In this document: in pieces, positions 49,179 through 56,589 of the stretch
How positions within the stretch are numbered: the stretch's first letter is position 1
Layout: each line of letters starts with the position of its first letter
Assembly (NCBI GenBank): GCA_046349955.1
Contig: JAXMBI010000024.1
Coordinates: 1-64,000 of the forward strand
Source of the DNA: JBGAPH01 sp046349955
GTDB taxonomy: Bacteria; Planctomycetota; Planctomycetia; Pirellulales; JBGAPH01
Direction: 5' to 3'
Length of the DNA: 64,000 nt
Made by a program: the position numbers and the translations under genes
Notes under the pieces: model-generated
What the model was told of the DNA's origin: nothing
The model's input: the letters and a program-made list of their open reading frames with translations, nothing else
Databases searched by the model: none

Positions 49179-50690
49179 ATGTTCTCTCGTACGTCGGCCC
49201 TCCTCGGGGCCGCCGCATTTCTCTCCTGCGCGCTGTTGTCGACGGCCTACCTCCGCGCTCAGGAGACCACGCCCCCGGCCGCCGCCGAGGCGGCCCCCGC
49301 GCCGGCCGAGGCTTCGCCTGTCCCGGCCGAAACTCCGGCGCCCCCGCCCACTCCCGAACAGGAGATCGCCAAGCTCAAGGTCGCCGCCGACACGATGTGG
49401 GTGATGATCACCGGCATGCTCGTGTTCTTCATGAACCTCGGCTTCGCCTGCGTTGAATCGGGCTTCTGCCGCTCGAAGAACGCGGTGAACATCCTCTCGA
49501 AGAACTTCATCGTGTTCGCCGTGACCACGATCGGATTCTGGCTGCTCGGCTGGGGCATCATGTTCGGCAGCGGCGAAGGGGAACTCGCCAAGTACGTGGG
49601 CATGGAAGGCCTGTGGATGGTCAGCGGCAAAGACAATAGCCCGGCCATCGCCGACTACGACGGCGTTTACAAGGGTCTGAGCTGGGCCGGCGTGCCGCTG
49701 TGGGCCAAGTTCTTCTTCCAACTCGTGTTCGCCGGAACGGCCGCCACCATCGTGTCGGGCGCCGTGGCCGAACGGATCAAGTACCACTCGTTCATCATCT
49801 TCAGCTTCATCATGGCCATCGCCATCTACCCGGTGGTCGGCCACTGGATTTGGGGTGGCGGCTGGCTGCAGACGATGGGCTTCGTCGATTTCGCTGGCTC
49901 CACGCAGGTCCACTCGATCGGCGGCTGGGCCGCGCTCATGGGGGTGTGGATCCTGGGGCCGCGGATCGGCAAGTACGATGAGCAAGGCAAGGTGAAGGCC
50001 ATTCCGGGCCACAATCTGCCGCTGGCCACGATCGGCTGCTTGATTCTCTGGTTCGGCTGGTTTGGCTTCAACCCTGGCAGCACGATGGGTGTGGCCGCCG
50101 ATCCCGGCGCCATCGCGGACATTGCCGTCACGACCAACCTGGCCGCCTCGGCCGGTGCACTGAGCGCCACCGCCGTGGCCTGGCTGCTCCTCGGCAAGCC
50201 TGACTTGGGCATGACGCTCAACGGCTGTTTGGCCGGATTGGTGGCGATCACGGCCCCGTGCGCCTTCGTCACTCCCGCCGTTTCGATCCTCATCGGCGCG
50301 ATCGGCGGCGCAATTGTGGTGCTGGCCGTGATGTTCTTCGACCGCGTGAAGCTCGACGACCCGGTGGGCGCCACGAGCGTCCACCTGGTGAATGGCGTGT
50401 TCGGCACGCTGTGCGTCGGCCTCTTCACGCACCCGGATCTCAAGTACCGCAGCGCGAATGGCGCGCACCTCGATGGCCTGTTCTACGGAGGCGGCGCCGG
50501 CCAGGTGGTCACGCAGTTAATCGGCATCGGCGCCTGCGCGGCCTACGTGGCGGTGGTCTCGGGGATCGCTTGGGCAGTCCTGAAAGGCACGGTTGGCATC
50601 CGCGTCTCGAAGGAGGAAGAGCTCGACGGCCTGGATCACGGCGAACACGGCAACGAAGCCTACTTCGGCTTCCAAATGATCCGCGAATAG
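49179..50690 (+). CDS. amt: Ammonium transporter
   Basis: 503 aa from the ATG at 49179, with GGAG eight bases upstream. A signal-like first helix and an Ala/Pro/Glu-rich linker (about 28-66) precede the Amt fold, which has eleven helices. Motifs: MNLGFACVESGFCRSKNAVNIL, FFFQLVFAGTAATIVSGAVAER, DFAGSTQVHSIGGWAALMG, LILWFGWFGFNPGS, TLNGCLAGLVAITAPCAFV and the C-terminal DxxxHGE-type DHGEHGNEAY. Both pore His positions appear in context. It conducts ammonium into the cytoplasm. No glnB/glnK is adjacent. Confidence 0.94.
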   Translation: MFSRTSALLGAAAFLSCALLSTAYLRAQETTPPAAAEAAPAPAEASPVPAETPAPPPTPEQEIAKLKVAADTMWVMITGMLVFFMNLGFACVESGFCRSKNAVNILSKNFIVFAVTTIGFWLLGWGIMFGSGEGELAKYVGMEGLWMVSGKDNSPAIADYDGVYKGLSWAGVPLWAKFFFQLVFAGTAATIVSGAVAERIKYHSFIIFSFIMAIAIYPVVGHWIWGGGWLQTMGFVDFAGSTQVHSIGGWAALMGVWILGPRIGKYDEQGKVKAIPGHNLPLATIGCLILWFGWFGFNPGSTMGVAADPGAIADIAVTTNLAASAGALSATAVAWLLLGKPDLGMTLNGCLAGLVAITAPCAFVTPAVSILIGAIGGAIVVLAVMFFDRVKLDDPVGATSVHLVNGVFGTLCVGLFTHPDLKYRSANGAHLDGLFYGGGAGQVVTQLIGIGACAAYVAVVSGIAWAVLKGTVGIRVSKEEELDGLDHGEHGNEAYFGFQMIRE

Positions 50691-50814
50691 CCGTTTTCGC
50701 CCGAGATTCTGGCTTCGCCTGCCAGAAGGAAGGCCCCGGCTTGGGCGGCGGCAACGCCGCCCAAGCTTGGGGTTCTTTTGTTGGCAAGCGGCCGCTGGGC
50801 GTACTCTTGGCGAC

Positions 50815-51303
50815 CTACGAACCGCGGCATGCCGCCTCGATAGCGGCGACGTCGATCTTCTTCATCCGCATCATCGCCTCGAAGGCCCGCTTGGCGACCG
50901 CAGGATCCGCATCCGTAACGGCCTGGCTCAAAACCCGTGGCGTGATTTGCCACGACAGGCCCCACTTGTCTCGGCACCAGCCGCACATGCTCTCCTGGCC
51001 GCCGTTCTCGACGATGGCGTTCCAGTAGCGATCGGTCTCCACCTGATCGTCGGTCGCGACCTGAAACGAGAACGCTTCGCTGTGCTTGAACGCCGGGCCG
51101 CCGTTCAGCCCCAGGCAAGGAATGCCCAGCACGGTGAATTCGACGGTCAACACATTTCCTTGCTTGCCATCCGGATAGTCCCCCGGCGCGCGATGCGTCG
51201 CCAGGACGCGGGAATCGGGGAAGGTCTTGGCGTAGAACTGCGCCGCCTCTTCGGCGTCGCCATTGAACCACAGGCAGATCGTGTTTTTGGCCTGCTCCGC
51301 CAT
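50815..51303 (-). CDS. VOC-family PhnB-like protein
   Basis: 162 aa. The pattern ICLWFNGDAEEAAQFYAKTFPDSRV...VLTVEFTVLGIPCLGLNGGPAFKHSEAFSFQV...DRYWNAIVENGGQESMCGWCRDKWGLSWQITPR is that of the PhnB/3-demethylubiquinone methyltransferase-like subgroup of the VOC superfamily. Cytoplasmic, probably a dimer; the reaction is not known for this subgroup. Confidence 0.87.
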   Translation of the reverse strand: MAEQAKNTICLWFNGDAEEAAQFYAKTFPDSRVLATHRAPGDYPDGKQGNVLTVEFTVLGIPCLGLNGGPAFKHSEAFSFQVATDDQVETDRYWNAIVENGGQESMCGWCRDKWGLSWQITPRVLSQAVTDADPAVAKRAFEAMMRMKKIDVAAIEAACRGS

Positions 51304-51341
51304 ACTTGCGCGCTCCTTATTCTTCGCGGTGCTGCCAACGG

Positions 51342-52079
51342 CTACTTTTTCTCGTCCAGCTTCTTCAGCCGGATCGAGCGGTACTCGACCTTGCCGGAGT
51401 GATCCTGCAGGCAGATGTGCCCCTTGGTCGCCTTGGCAAAGTCAGGCTTGTCCTTGAACTTGCTCTTAGCGACCCGTTCCTTCCAGTCGTCGCTGTTGAG
51501 CTCCGCCTCGACGACCTTCTCGCCGTTGAGCCAGTGCTCGACGTGGTTGCCATCGACCACCAGCCGCACGTCGTTCCATTGATTGGGCGACTTTACCACC
51601 GAGTGCGACGGGGCATAGAGGTCGTAGAGCGCGCCTGCGTGATGCCGGCGTTCTTCTTCGCCCCAGCCCTTGTCGTCGAGCACCTGCATTTCGGGAGCGA
51701 CGTGCCAACTGGTGGCGGCGCCTTCCTTCACCCGGTAGAGAATGCCGGAGTTCTCTCCTTTGCCGACGCGCCACTGCAGCCGGAGTTCGAAGTTGTCGAA
51801 CTCGTCGTTCGTGATGATATCGTCGCCGCCGCCCGCCCCCTTGCCCCCCGCGCCGCCGGCGACGCGCGTGAGCACGCCGTCGATCACCTTCCAGCCCGGC
51901 GGCATCTTCTCCCTGTTGTAGCCGCGCCAGCCGTCGGTCGTCTGACCGTCGAACAGCAGGTGGAAGCCTTCGGCCTTTTCTTCGGGGGTGAGAGTATTCG
52001 GCGCGGGCTCGGCCGCTACGGCGGCGGAGGCGAAGCAACTGGCGGCCAAGAGGGCGGCGAGCGAGATCGGGCGGAGCAT
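51342..52079 (-). CDS. Secreted DUF1080 (3-keto-disaccharide hydrolase-like) protein
   Basis: 245 aa. Signal peptide about 1-22. The DUF1080 concanavalin-A-like fold is recognised by EGFHLLFDGQTTDGWRGY, WKVIDGVLTR, FDNFELRLQWRVGKGENSGILYRV, WNDVRLVVDGNHVEHWLNGEKVVE and KGHICLQDHSGKVEYRSIRLKKL. Members are abundant in planctomycetes and some cleave 3-keto-glycosides; others may only bind glycans. Confidence 0.88.
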   Translation of the reverse strand: MLRPISLAALLAASCFASAAVAAEPAPNTLTPEEKAEGFHLLFDGQTTDGWRGYNREKMPPGWKVIDGVLTRVAGGAGGKGAGGGDDIITNDEFDNFELRLQWRVGKGENSGILYRVKEGAATSWHVAPEMQVLDDKGWGEEERRHHAGALYDLYAPSHSVVKSPNQWNDVRLVVDGNHVEHWLNGEKVVEAELNSDDWKERVAKSKFKDKPDFAKATKGHICLQDHSGKVEYRSIRLKKLDEKK

Positions 52080-52253
52080 GGGACGTTCTCCAGACGCGTA
52101 CGAGAAGGGCTGCGATTGCTGATCCTCTGGCCCCCAGCGGCAATTGTCAACGTTGCGCTCCGGCAGCGGGGGCGACGGCTGCTTCGCGACGAGGAGACGA
52201 AATTGCTATAGTCGGGTCCTCCCCGCCCCATCCCCGCTGGAATCCCGCGCACC

Positions 52254-53039
52254 ATGTCCGCCGCGTACCTTGAATCGCTGTTCGGTCTCTCTGGCAAAAC
52301 GGCCGTGGTCATCGGCGGCAATGGCGTGCTCGGCGGCGCGCTGGGCGAGGGCATCGCCCGAGCGGGCGCCTACGTGGTGCTGGCGGGCCGAGACGCCGCC
52401 CGGGGCGAAGAGCGCGCCGCGGCGATCCGCCAGGCCGGAGGGCAGGCGGCGTTCCTGCCGGTCAACGTGGCGGAGCGAGCCTCGCAAGAGGCGTTGCTCG
52501 AGCACGTCGTGGCCGAACGCGGCGGCGTCGAACTGCTAGTGAACTGCGCAGGCGTCAACTCGGCGAGCAGCTACTTCGAGGCGACCGACGAAGCCTGGGA
52601 GCGCGTTTTGAACATCAACCTGCGGGGAACTCATCTCGGCTGCCAGATCTTCGGCCGCCACATGGCCGACTCGGGGCGCGGCGGTGCGATTCTGAACATT
52701 GGCAGCGTCACGGCCGATGTACCGCTGTCGCGGGTATTCGCCTATTCGGCCAGCAAGGCGGCGGTCGTGAACCTGACGAAGAACGTCGCCCGCGAGCTCG
52801 CGCCCTTCGGGGTGCGGGTGAACGTGCTTTGCCCCGGATTCTTTCCGGCCGAACAGAACCGGAAGATCCTGGACGAGAAACGGGTGGCCGGCATCATGGC
52901 GGGCACGCCGATGGCGCGGTTCGGCCAGCCGGAAGAGTTGGTGGGCGCCGCGCTGCTGCTGCTCTCCCCGGCCGCCGGCAGCTTCATCACGGGGGCCGAG
53001 GTGTACGTCGATGGCGGGTTCACCGCCAACCGATTCTAG
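52254..53039 (+). CDS. SDR-family oxidoreductase
   Basis: 261 aa classical SDR: IGGNGVLGGALGEGIARAG (cofactor loop), NCAGVNSASS, Ser in ILNIGSVTAD, YSASKAAV (Tyr/Lys), VLCPGFFPAEQN and the C-terminal TGAEVYVDGG. The pattern, including SLFGLSGKTAVVIGGNGVLG, resembles the SDR group annotated as D-mannonate or fructuronate oxidoreductases. The reaction is NAD(P)-dependent oxidation or reduction of a sugar acid or polyol; exact substrate not shown. Confidence 0.87.
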   Translation: MSAAYLESLFGLSGKTAVVIGGNGVLGGALGEGIARAGAYVVLAGRDAARGEERAAAIRQAGGQAAFLPVNVAERASQEALLEHVVAERGGVELLVNCAGVNSASSYFEATDEAWERVLNINLRGTHLGCQIFGRHMADSGRGGAILNIGSVTADVPLSRVFAYSASKAAVVNLTKNVARELAPFGVRVNVLCPGFFPAEQNRKILDEKRVAGIMAGTPMARFGQPEELVGAALLLLSPAAGSFITGAEVYVDGGFTANRF

Positions 53040-53064
53040 AGGTTGCTCTTCAAGGAGACGAACG

Positions 53065-53751
53065 ATGCAAGCGATCCGATTTGGTTTGGCGACGCTGTTG
53101 GTTCTTTCGGTCATGACGGTGGCTCGCGCGGGACTCTACCTCGAGGTCGACGGGGTCAAGGGGGGCTCCACGAACGAAAAGTACGTCGACTGGATCGACG
53201 TCGAGGACTACTCCATCAAATTCGTGAACTCTGGCAATTCCGGCAGCGGCGGCGGAGGCGGCGCGGGTAAGTCGAGCCTCACCGACTTCTTCCTCTCCGC
53301 GTTCTCGAGCAAGGCCTCGCCGGAATTGTTGAGCCGCACATTGACCGGCGAGCACACCAAGAAGGTCGAGCTCGCGATCACGGAGAACGCCGGCAAGGAG
53401 TTGGAATACGCGCGCTGGACCTTCGAGGACGTGTTCTTCAAGTCGTTCAGCCAAAGCGGGACCGACAAGAGCGTGCCCCTCGACCTCTACTCGCTGGATG
53501 CGTCGAAGCTGACCTACCAGTACAAGGAATACGGTCTCGACGGCGCTCTCAAGGGAACCGCCACGGTGTCGTTCGACTTCAAGTCCGGCAAGGCGGGCGC
53601 CGTCGACATCGCGGGGGACATCGAGAATTTCCGCTTCCTCACCGGCAACCCGAGCGTGCCGGAGCCTGCCACGCTGGCGCTGGCGGCGAGCGGGCTGGCT
53701 GTGTTGCCGTGGCTGGCTTGGCGGCGCCGGGCGAAGAAGCCGGCTCGCTAG
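53065..53751 (+). CDS. Hcp-like secreted protein with PEP-CTERM anchor
   Basis: 228 aa from the ATG at 53065 (AAGGAG nine bases upstream). Signal peptide about 1-22. The body (LYLEVDGVKGGSTNEKYVDWIDVEDYSIKF; LLSRTLTGEHTKKVELAITENAGKELEYARWTFEDVFFKSFSQSGTD; LTYQYKEYGLDGALKGTATVSFDFK) has the order of motifs of type VI secretion tube protein Hcp. A Gly/Ser loop sits at about 55-70. The C-terminus (VPEPATLALAASGLAVLPWLAWRRRAKK) is a PEP-CTERM signal. So this Hcp fold is exported by Sec and surface-anchored instead of forming an injection tube. No other T6SS gene is present in the window. Confidence 0.88.
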   Translation: MQAIRFGLATLLVLSVMTVARAGLYLEVDGVKGGSTNEKYVDWIDVEDYSIKFVNSGNSGSGGGGGAGKSSLTDFFLSAFSSKASPELLSRTLTGEHTKKVELAITENAGKELEYARWTFEDVFFKSFSQSGTDKSVPLDLYSLDASKLTYQYKEYGLDGALKGTATVSFDFKSGKAGAVDIAGDIENFRFLTGNPSVPEPATLALAASGLAVLPWLAWRRRAKKPAR

Positions 53752-53795
53752 ACATGCGGATTTCGAGCGGACGGACAACCCCAAGGAGCTAGCGC

Positions 53796-54128
53796 ATGCT
53801 CGTCACTACTGGGAATGAAGTCGCCGGCCACCAGATCGTCGCCTACCTGGGCGTGGTTCGCGGAATCGTCGTGCGCAGCCCGACGGTGATGCAGGGCTTG
53901 GCCGGCGGGCTCAAGCAGATCATCGGCGGCAACATCGAGTCGTATGCCGAGGCCTGCGAGACGGCGCGAGAACACGCCTTCGAGCGGATGGTGCAGCACG
54001 CCGCCCAAGTGGGGGCCGACGCCGTGATCGCGATGCGATACGACGCAACCGACTTTGGCCCGACCGGCGCCACCGAAGTACTGGCTTACGGCACCGCGGT
54101 GCGTTTGGCGACGCTCGCCACAGCTTGA
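53796..54128 (+). CDS. YbjQ/UPF0145 family protein
   Basis: 110 aa. Matches the YbjQ family: TTGNEVAGHQIVAYLGVVRGIVVRSPTVMQGLAGGLKQIIGGNIESYAEACETAREHAFERMVQHAAQVGADAVIAMRYD. A small cytoplasmic protein that forms pentamer-like rings in solved homologues; role unknown. AAGGAG lies nine bases before the ATG. It precedes the nuo block by 180 bp but need not belong to it. Confidence 0.92.
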   Translation: MLVTTGNEVAGHQIVAYLGVVRGIVVRSPTVMQGLAGGLKQIIGGNIESYAEACETAREHAFERMVQHAAQVGADAVIAMRYDATDFGPTGATEVLAYGTAVRLATLATA

Positions 54129-54309
54129 CCGACCACCGCCGACGAGCGCACGACGGCTTTGCGGGCGGGGTCTTGTAACCCCAAACCGCTTGTGCAATAT
54201 TTCACAATCTTTCGCGGATCGACCTTTCCCATTGGGCGTGCAATCGCCCGCGGCCGGCCGCGAGAGGCTCCCTTTCGGCGACCCCCATTTCGGCGACAAG
54301 GACCCCTCC

Positions 54310-55584
54310 GTGGCCGAGTATTTGATCGACGCTTGGAACTGGCCGACGTGGTTGGCCTACGTCGTGGCCGGCTCGATCAAGTGCGCGTTGCTGCTGAACG
54401 TGGTGGCGGTCGGGGCGCTCGTCTTCATCTGGCTGGAACGTAAGGTTTCGGGCCGCATCCAAGACCGGCTCGGTCCCACGCGCGTGGGCGGCAAGTTCGG
54501 CTGGCTGCAGACCCTGGCCGACGGCATCAAGCTGATCGCCAAGGAAGACACCTGGCCAGCCGACGCCGACTCGCTGCTGTTCCGCATCGCCCCCTACGTC
54601 AGTTTCTGCGCGTCATTCACGGCCTATCTTGCCTTGCCGTTCGCGGCCGACTGGGTGGGAGCGCGGCTCAACGTGGCCGTGTTCTTCATTCTGGCCGTCA
54701 TGGGCCTCGAAGTGTTCGGCGTCATCCTGGCTGGCTACGCTTCGGCCTCGAAGTGGTCGCTCTTCGGCGCCATGCGTGAGGCGGCCCAGGTTGTCAGCTA
54801 CGAAGTGCCCCTGGGCATGTGCGTGGTCGTGCCGGTGCTGATCGCCGGGACGCTCGATCTAGTGACGATCGGCCAGATGCAGCAGGGCCTGTTCACCAAT
54901 TGGTACATTTTCCACGACCCGTTCACGTTCGTCACGTTCTGGGTCTACTTCACCTGCGCCACGGCCAGCGTGAATCGGGCGCCCTTCGACCTGGCCGAGG
55001 CCGAAAGCGAACTGGTGGCCGGCTTCCATACGGAATACTCCGGCCTCCGCTGGAGCTTTTTCTTCATGGCTGAGTACGGCTCGATGTTCGCCGTGAGCGG
55101 CCTGGCGGCCATCCTGTTCTTCGGTGGCTGGAACGGGCCGATCCCGATCACCCACTGGCTGGGCTGGGCCTACGAGCAAGGGGACACGGCCTTCCATCCG
55201 CTGGGCTACCTGTCGAACTTGCTCGGCATGCTGAACTTCCTGCTCAAGGCCACCATTGGCGTGACCGTGATGATGTGGGTGCGCTGGACCCTGCCGCGGT
55301 TGCGGATCGACCAGGTGATGACGACCTGCCTGAAGTACTGCACGCCGATTGCGGCGGTGATGTTTTTGGGGGCCACCCTCTGGATGGCCTTGGGTTGGCC
55401 AACGCCGGCGAACGCCGTGCGGGCGCTCGGCGTGTCGACTCGCTGGGGCGCCGCTCCGCTTCCGGCCGAAGTCCGCGAGGGCTGGCTGATCGGGGCCGAG
55501 CGAACAACCGCGCCTCCCGCGTCTGACGCCGGCAGCAAGACAGCCGCGCTCGTGCCTGCCGGGTCGCTGGAGGGCGCGCGATGA
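54310..55584 (+). CDS. nuoH: NADH-quinone oxidoreductase subunit H
   Basis: 424 aa from a GTG at 54310 with AAGGA seven bases upstream; the frame is open further upstream. Eight or so helices; signature stretches VFIWLERKVSGRIQDRLGPTRVGGKFGWLQTLADGIKLIAKED and FDLAEAESELVAGFHTEYSGLRWSFFFMAEY. NuoH forms the quinone chamber that links the peripheral and membrane arms of complex I. About 55 extra C-terminal residues are polar. First gene of a membrane-arm block H-J-K-L-M-N; nuoA-G and nuoI are not here. Overlaps nuoJ by 4 nt. Confidence 0.95.
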   Translation: MAEYLIDAWNWPTWLAYVVAGSIKCALLLNVVAVGALVFIWLERKVSGRIQDRLGPTRVGGKFGWLQTLADGIKLIAKEDTWPADADSLLFRIAPYVSFCASFTAYLALPFAADWVGARLNVAVFFILAVMGLEVFGVILAGYASASKWSLFGAMREAAQVVSYEVPLGMCVVVPVLIAGTLDLVTIGQMQQGLFTNWYIFHDPFTFVTFWVYFTCATASVNRAPFDLAEAESELVAGFHTEYSGLRWSFFFMAEYGSMFAVSGLAAILFFGGWNGPIPITHWLGWAYEQGDTAFHPLGYLSNLLGMLNFLLKATIGVTVMMWVRWTLPRLRIDQVMTTCLKYCTPIAAVMFLGATLWMALGWPTPANAVRALGVSTRWGAAPLPAEVREGWLIGAERTTAPPASDAGSKTAALVPAGSLEGAR

Positions 55585-56162
55585 ACTTTCACTCGGTCTT
55601 CTTCCTGTTCTTCGCCCTGCTTACCTGCGGCTTCGCGCTGGCGGTGCTGTTCACCAGCAACGTCGTGCGGATGGCGTTCTACCTGGTGATGTCGCTCGGC
55701 TCGACGGCGGCCCTCTTTTTTCTGGCCGGGGCCGACTTCGTCGGCTCGATGCAGCTCATGATCTACGTGGGCGGCACGCTCGTGCTGCTGATCTTCGGCG
55801 TGATGCTGACGGCCCAAAGCCCGTTCATCAACATGAAGACCCGCGGCGGCGACTGGATCGTAAGCGCCCTGGTGGGCGGCTCGCTCCTGGCCGTGCTGCT
55901 CGCCGCGGCCTTCAGCGTACAAGATTGGCGGCAAGCCCCCGCGAGCGAGCCCCCGCTCGAAGAGCGCGTGACGACGTCGCGGCTGGCGCTCGGGCTGCTC
56001 GGCGCGCGGGCAGACGTGGCCCAGCAGCCGAACGAAGCGCTCCGCCCTGGCATGTCGGGCTACTTGCTGCCGTTCGAAATCGTCTCGGTCCATTTGCTCG
56101 TCGTGCTGCTCGGCTCGGCCTATCTCGCCCGCGCCAAGCGCCGCCGCCAACCCCGAGAGTAG
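55581..56162 (+). CDS. nuoJ: NADH-quinone oxidoreductase subunit J
   Basis: 193 aa. Helical core with FFALLTCGFALAVLFTSNVVRMAFYLVMSLGSTAALFFLAGADFVGSMQLMIYVGGTLVLLIFGVMLT, the NuoJ hallmark with the VGGxxVLxxFxxML-like motif. The ATG overlaps the nuoH stop (ATGA). Contributes to the proton path at the start of the membrane arm. The C-terminus is longer and more charged than in Escherichia coli. Confidence 0.93.
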   Translation: MNFHSVFFLFFALLTCGFALAVLFTSNVVRMAFYLVMSLGSTAALFFLAGADFVGSMQLMIYVGGTLVLLIFGVMLTAQSPFINMKTRGGDWIVSALVGGSLLAVLLAAAFSVQDWRQAPASEPPLEERVTTSRLALGLLGARADVAQQPNEALRPGMSGYLLPFEIVSVHLLVVLLGSAYLARAKRRRQPRE

Positions 56163-56184
56163 CAAAAATAGCTCGAAGGATTTT

Positions 56185-56219
56185 CTCCCTCTCCCTCGGG
56201 AGCGGGCCGGGGTGAGGGC
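56185..56219. repeat. Dispersed palindromic repeat, second copy (inverted to 2119-2153)
   Basis: CTCCCTCTCCCTCGGGAGCG followed by GGCCGGGGTGAGGGC, the reverse-oriented relative of 2119-2153. It fills most of the 85-bp gap between nuoJ and nuoK, within an otherwise tightly packed operon. Confidence 0.7.
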
Positions 56220-56247
56220 AGAAACTCTCCAACGACCACAACGAACC

Positions 56248-56589
56248 ATGAACCTGCTCACCCAACCCATTGGCGTTTCGCACTACCTGGCCGTCGGCGC
56301 CGTGCTGTTCGTGTGCGGCGCCCTCTGCATGGCCACCAAGCGTAATGCGCTGGGGGTGCTGATGGGCATCGAGCTGGTGCTCAATGGCGCGAACGTGAAC
56401 TTCGTGGCCTTTAGCAGCCCGTATCTGAACAACTCGCCCAACCCGCTGGGGCTCGATGGGCAGTTGATCTCGCTCTTCGTGATCGTGCTGGCGGCGGCCG
56501 AAGCGGCCGTGGCGCTGGCGATCACGCTCAACTTCTACAACAACCATTCGACGGTGGACGTCGACCGCGCCGACGAGCTCAAAGGCTGA
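56248..56589 (+). CDS. nuoK: NADH-quinone oxidoreductase subunit K
   Basis: 113 aa from the ATG at 56248. Three helices; conserved pieces NALGVLMGIELVLNGANVNFVAFS (with the key Glu in GIELVLN) and ISLFVIVLAAAEAAVALAITLNFY (second Glu). These Glu residues lie on the proton channel. The stop overlaps the nuoL start by one base (TGATG). Confidence 0.95.
   Translation: MNLLTQPIGVSHYLAVGAVLFVCGALCMATKRNALGVLMGIELVLNGANVNFVAFSSPYLNNSPNPLGLDGQLISLFVIVLAAAEAAVALAITLNFYNNHSTVDVDRADELKG

Noticed and set aside
53065..53751. Evidence for a type VI secretion system
   Set aside because: Only an Hcp-like fold is present; it has a Sec signal peptide and PEP-CTERM anchor and no other T6SS gene lies nearby.
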